A stretch of 22,882 nt of DNA, from the IMG/VR virus record IMGVR_UViG_3300021197_000641, positions 1 through 22,882 of that record; one strand, 5' to 3'. Position 1 is the first letter of the stretch. Every line of letters starts with the position of its first letter. The notes beneath the pieces are model-generated. The model was not told where the DNA came from, ran no database searches, and saw nothing but the letters and a program-made list of their open reading frames with translations. The stretch comes from a virus. The translations under genes were made by a program, and so were the position numbers. Positions 22,849 through 22,882 of the stretch are shown piece by piece.

Positions 22849-22882
22849 TAAAATACGTCCTCATCGTTGTGGTTGTTGCTAC
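22848..22882 (-). CDS. C-terminal end of a cut-off gene
   Basis: Eleven residues enter from the right edge and end NNHNDEDVF, with the stop overlapping the next ATG (TAATG). An acidic tail finishing in phenylalanine recalls the C-terminus of single-stranded DNA-binding proteins (E. coli SSB, T7 gp2.5), and in T7 that gene is close to endonuclease I. The fragment is far too short for a firm call. Confidence 0.35.
   Translation of the reverse strand, partial: SNNHNDEDVF

Overview
This window is part of the genome of a lytic podovirus-like tailed phage. It has a T7-like set of tail tube, nozzle and internal ejection genes on the + strand. Facing it on the - strand is a metabolic and DNA-processing set: PhoH, ThyX, a B12-dependent ribonucleotide reductase, MazG, endonuclease I and a FEN-type exonuclease. 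This combination is known from marine phages of Roseobacter-group alphaproteobacteria (roseophage SIO1 and the 'cobaviruses', Zobellviridae/Cobavirinae). A phage-borne DUF1127 gene, a family typical of alphaproteobacteria, fits that host range. The assignment is inference from gene content; no database search was possible.

Layout, left to right. Positions 1-12166 (+) hold the end of the major capsid gene, a UUCG hairpin, a probable head-fibre/decoration protein, tail tubular proteins A and B, a GNAT-like protein, a small gp14-like ejection protein, and two very large internal virion proteins, the second with a lysozyme-like domain followed by an EF-hand-like loop. Positions 12204-13926 (+) hold an M15 peptidase endolysin and a dense series of small membrane proteins, including a probable unimolecular spanin. 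Positions 13928-15100 (+) hold three consecutive Sec-exported proteins of unknown function. A bidirectional terminator at 15131-15182 separates the two convergent transcription units.

Positions 15187-22882 (-), read right to left, hold a cut-off ORF end, a small ORF broken by an in-frame stop, a small membrane protein, a DUF3310 protein, an exported protein, a FEN-type exonuclease, endonuclease I, a very acidic small protein, a metallophosphoesterase, MazG, an HNH endonuclease, DUF1127, class II RNR, ThyX, PhoH and a further exported protein. The strand is almost one unbroken chain of ATGA or TAATG junctions, suggesting a translationally coupled operon. RNR, ThyX and MazG shape dNTP pools, the exonuclease can degrade DNA and endonuclease I resolves branched DNA. 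DNA polymerase, primase-helicase, terminase and portal are not in the window.

The most unusual feature is a set of five small exported proteins (three late, two on the - strand). Each has exactly two cysteines in its mature part, which suggests five single-disulfide periplasmic proteins of unknown role. There is no gene-free stretch longer than 300 bases. I saw no tRNA, CRISPR array, integrase or insertion sequence.
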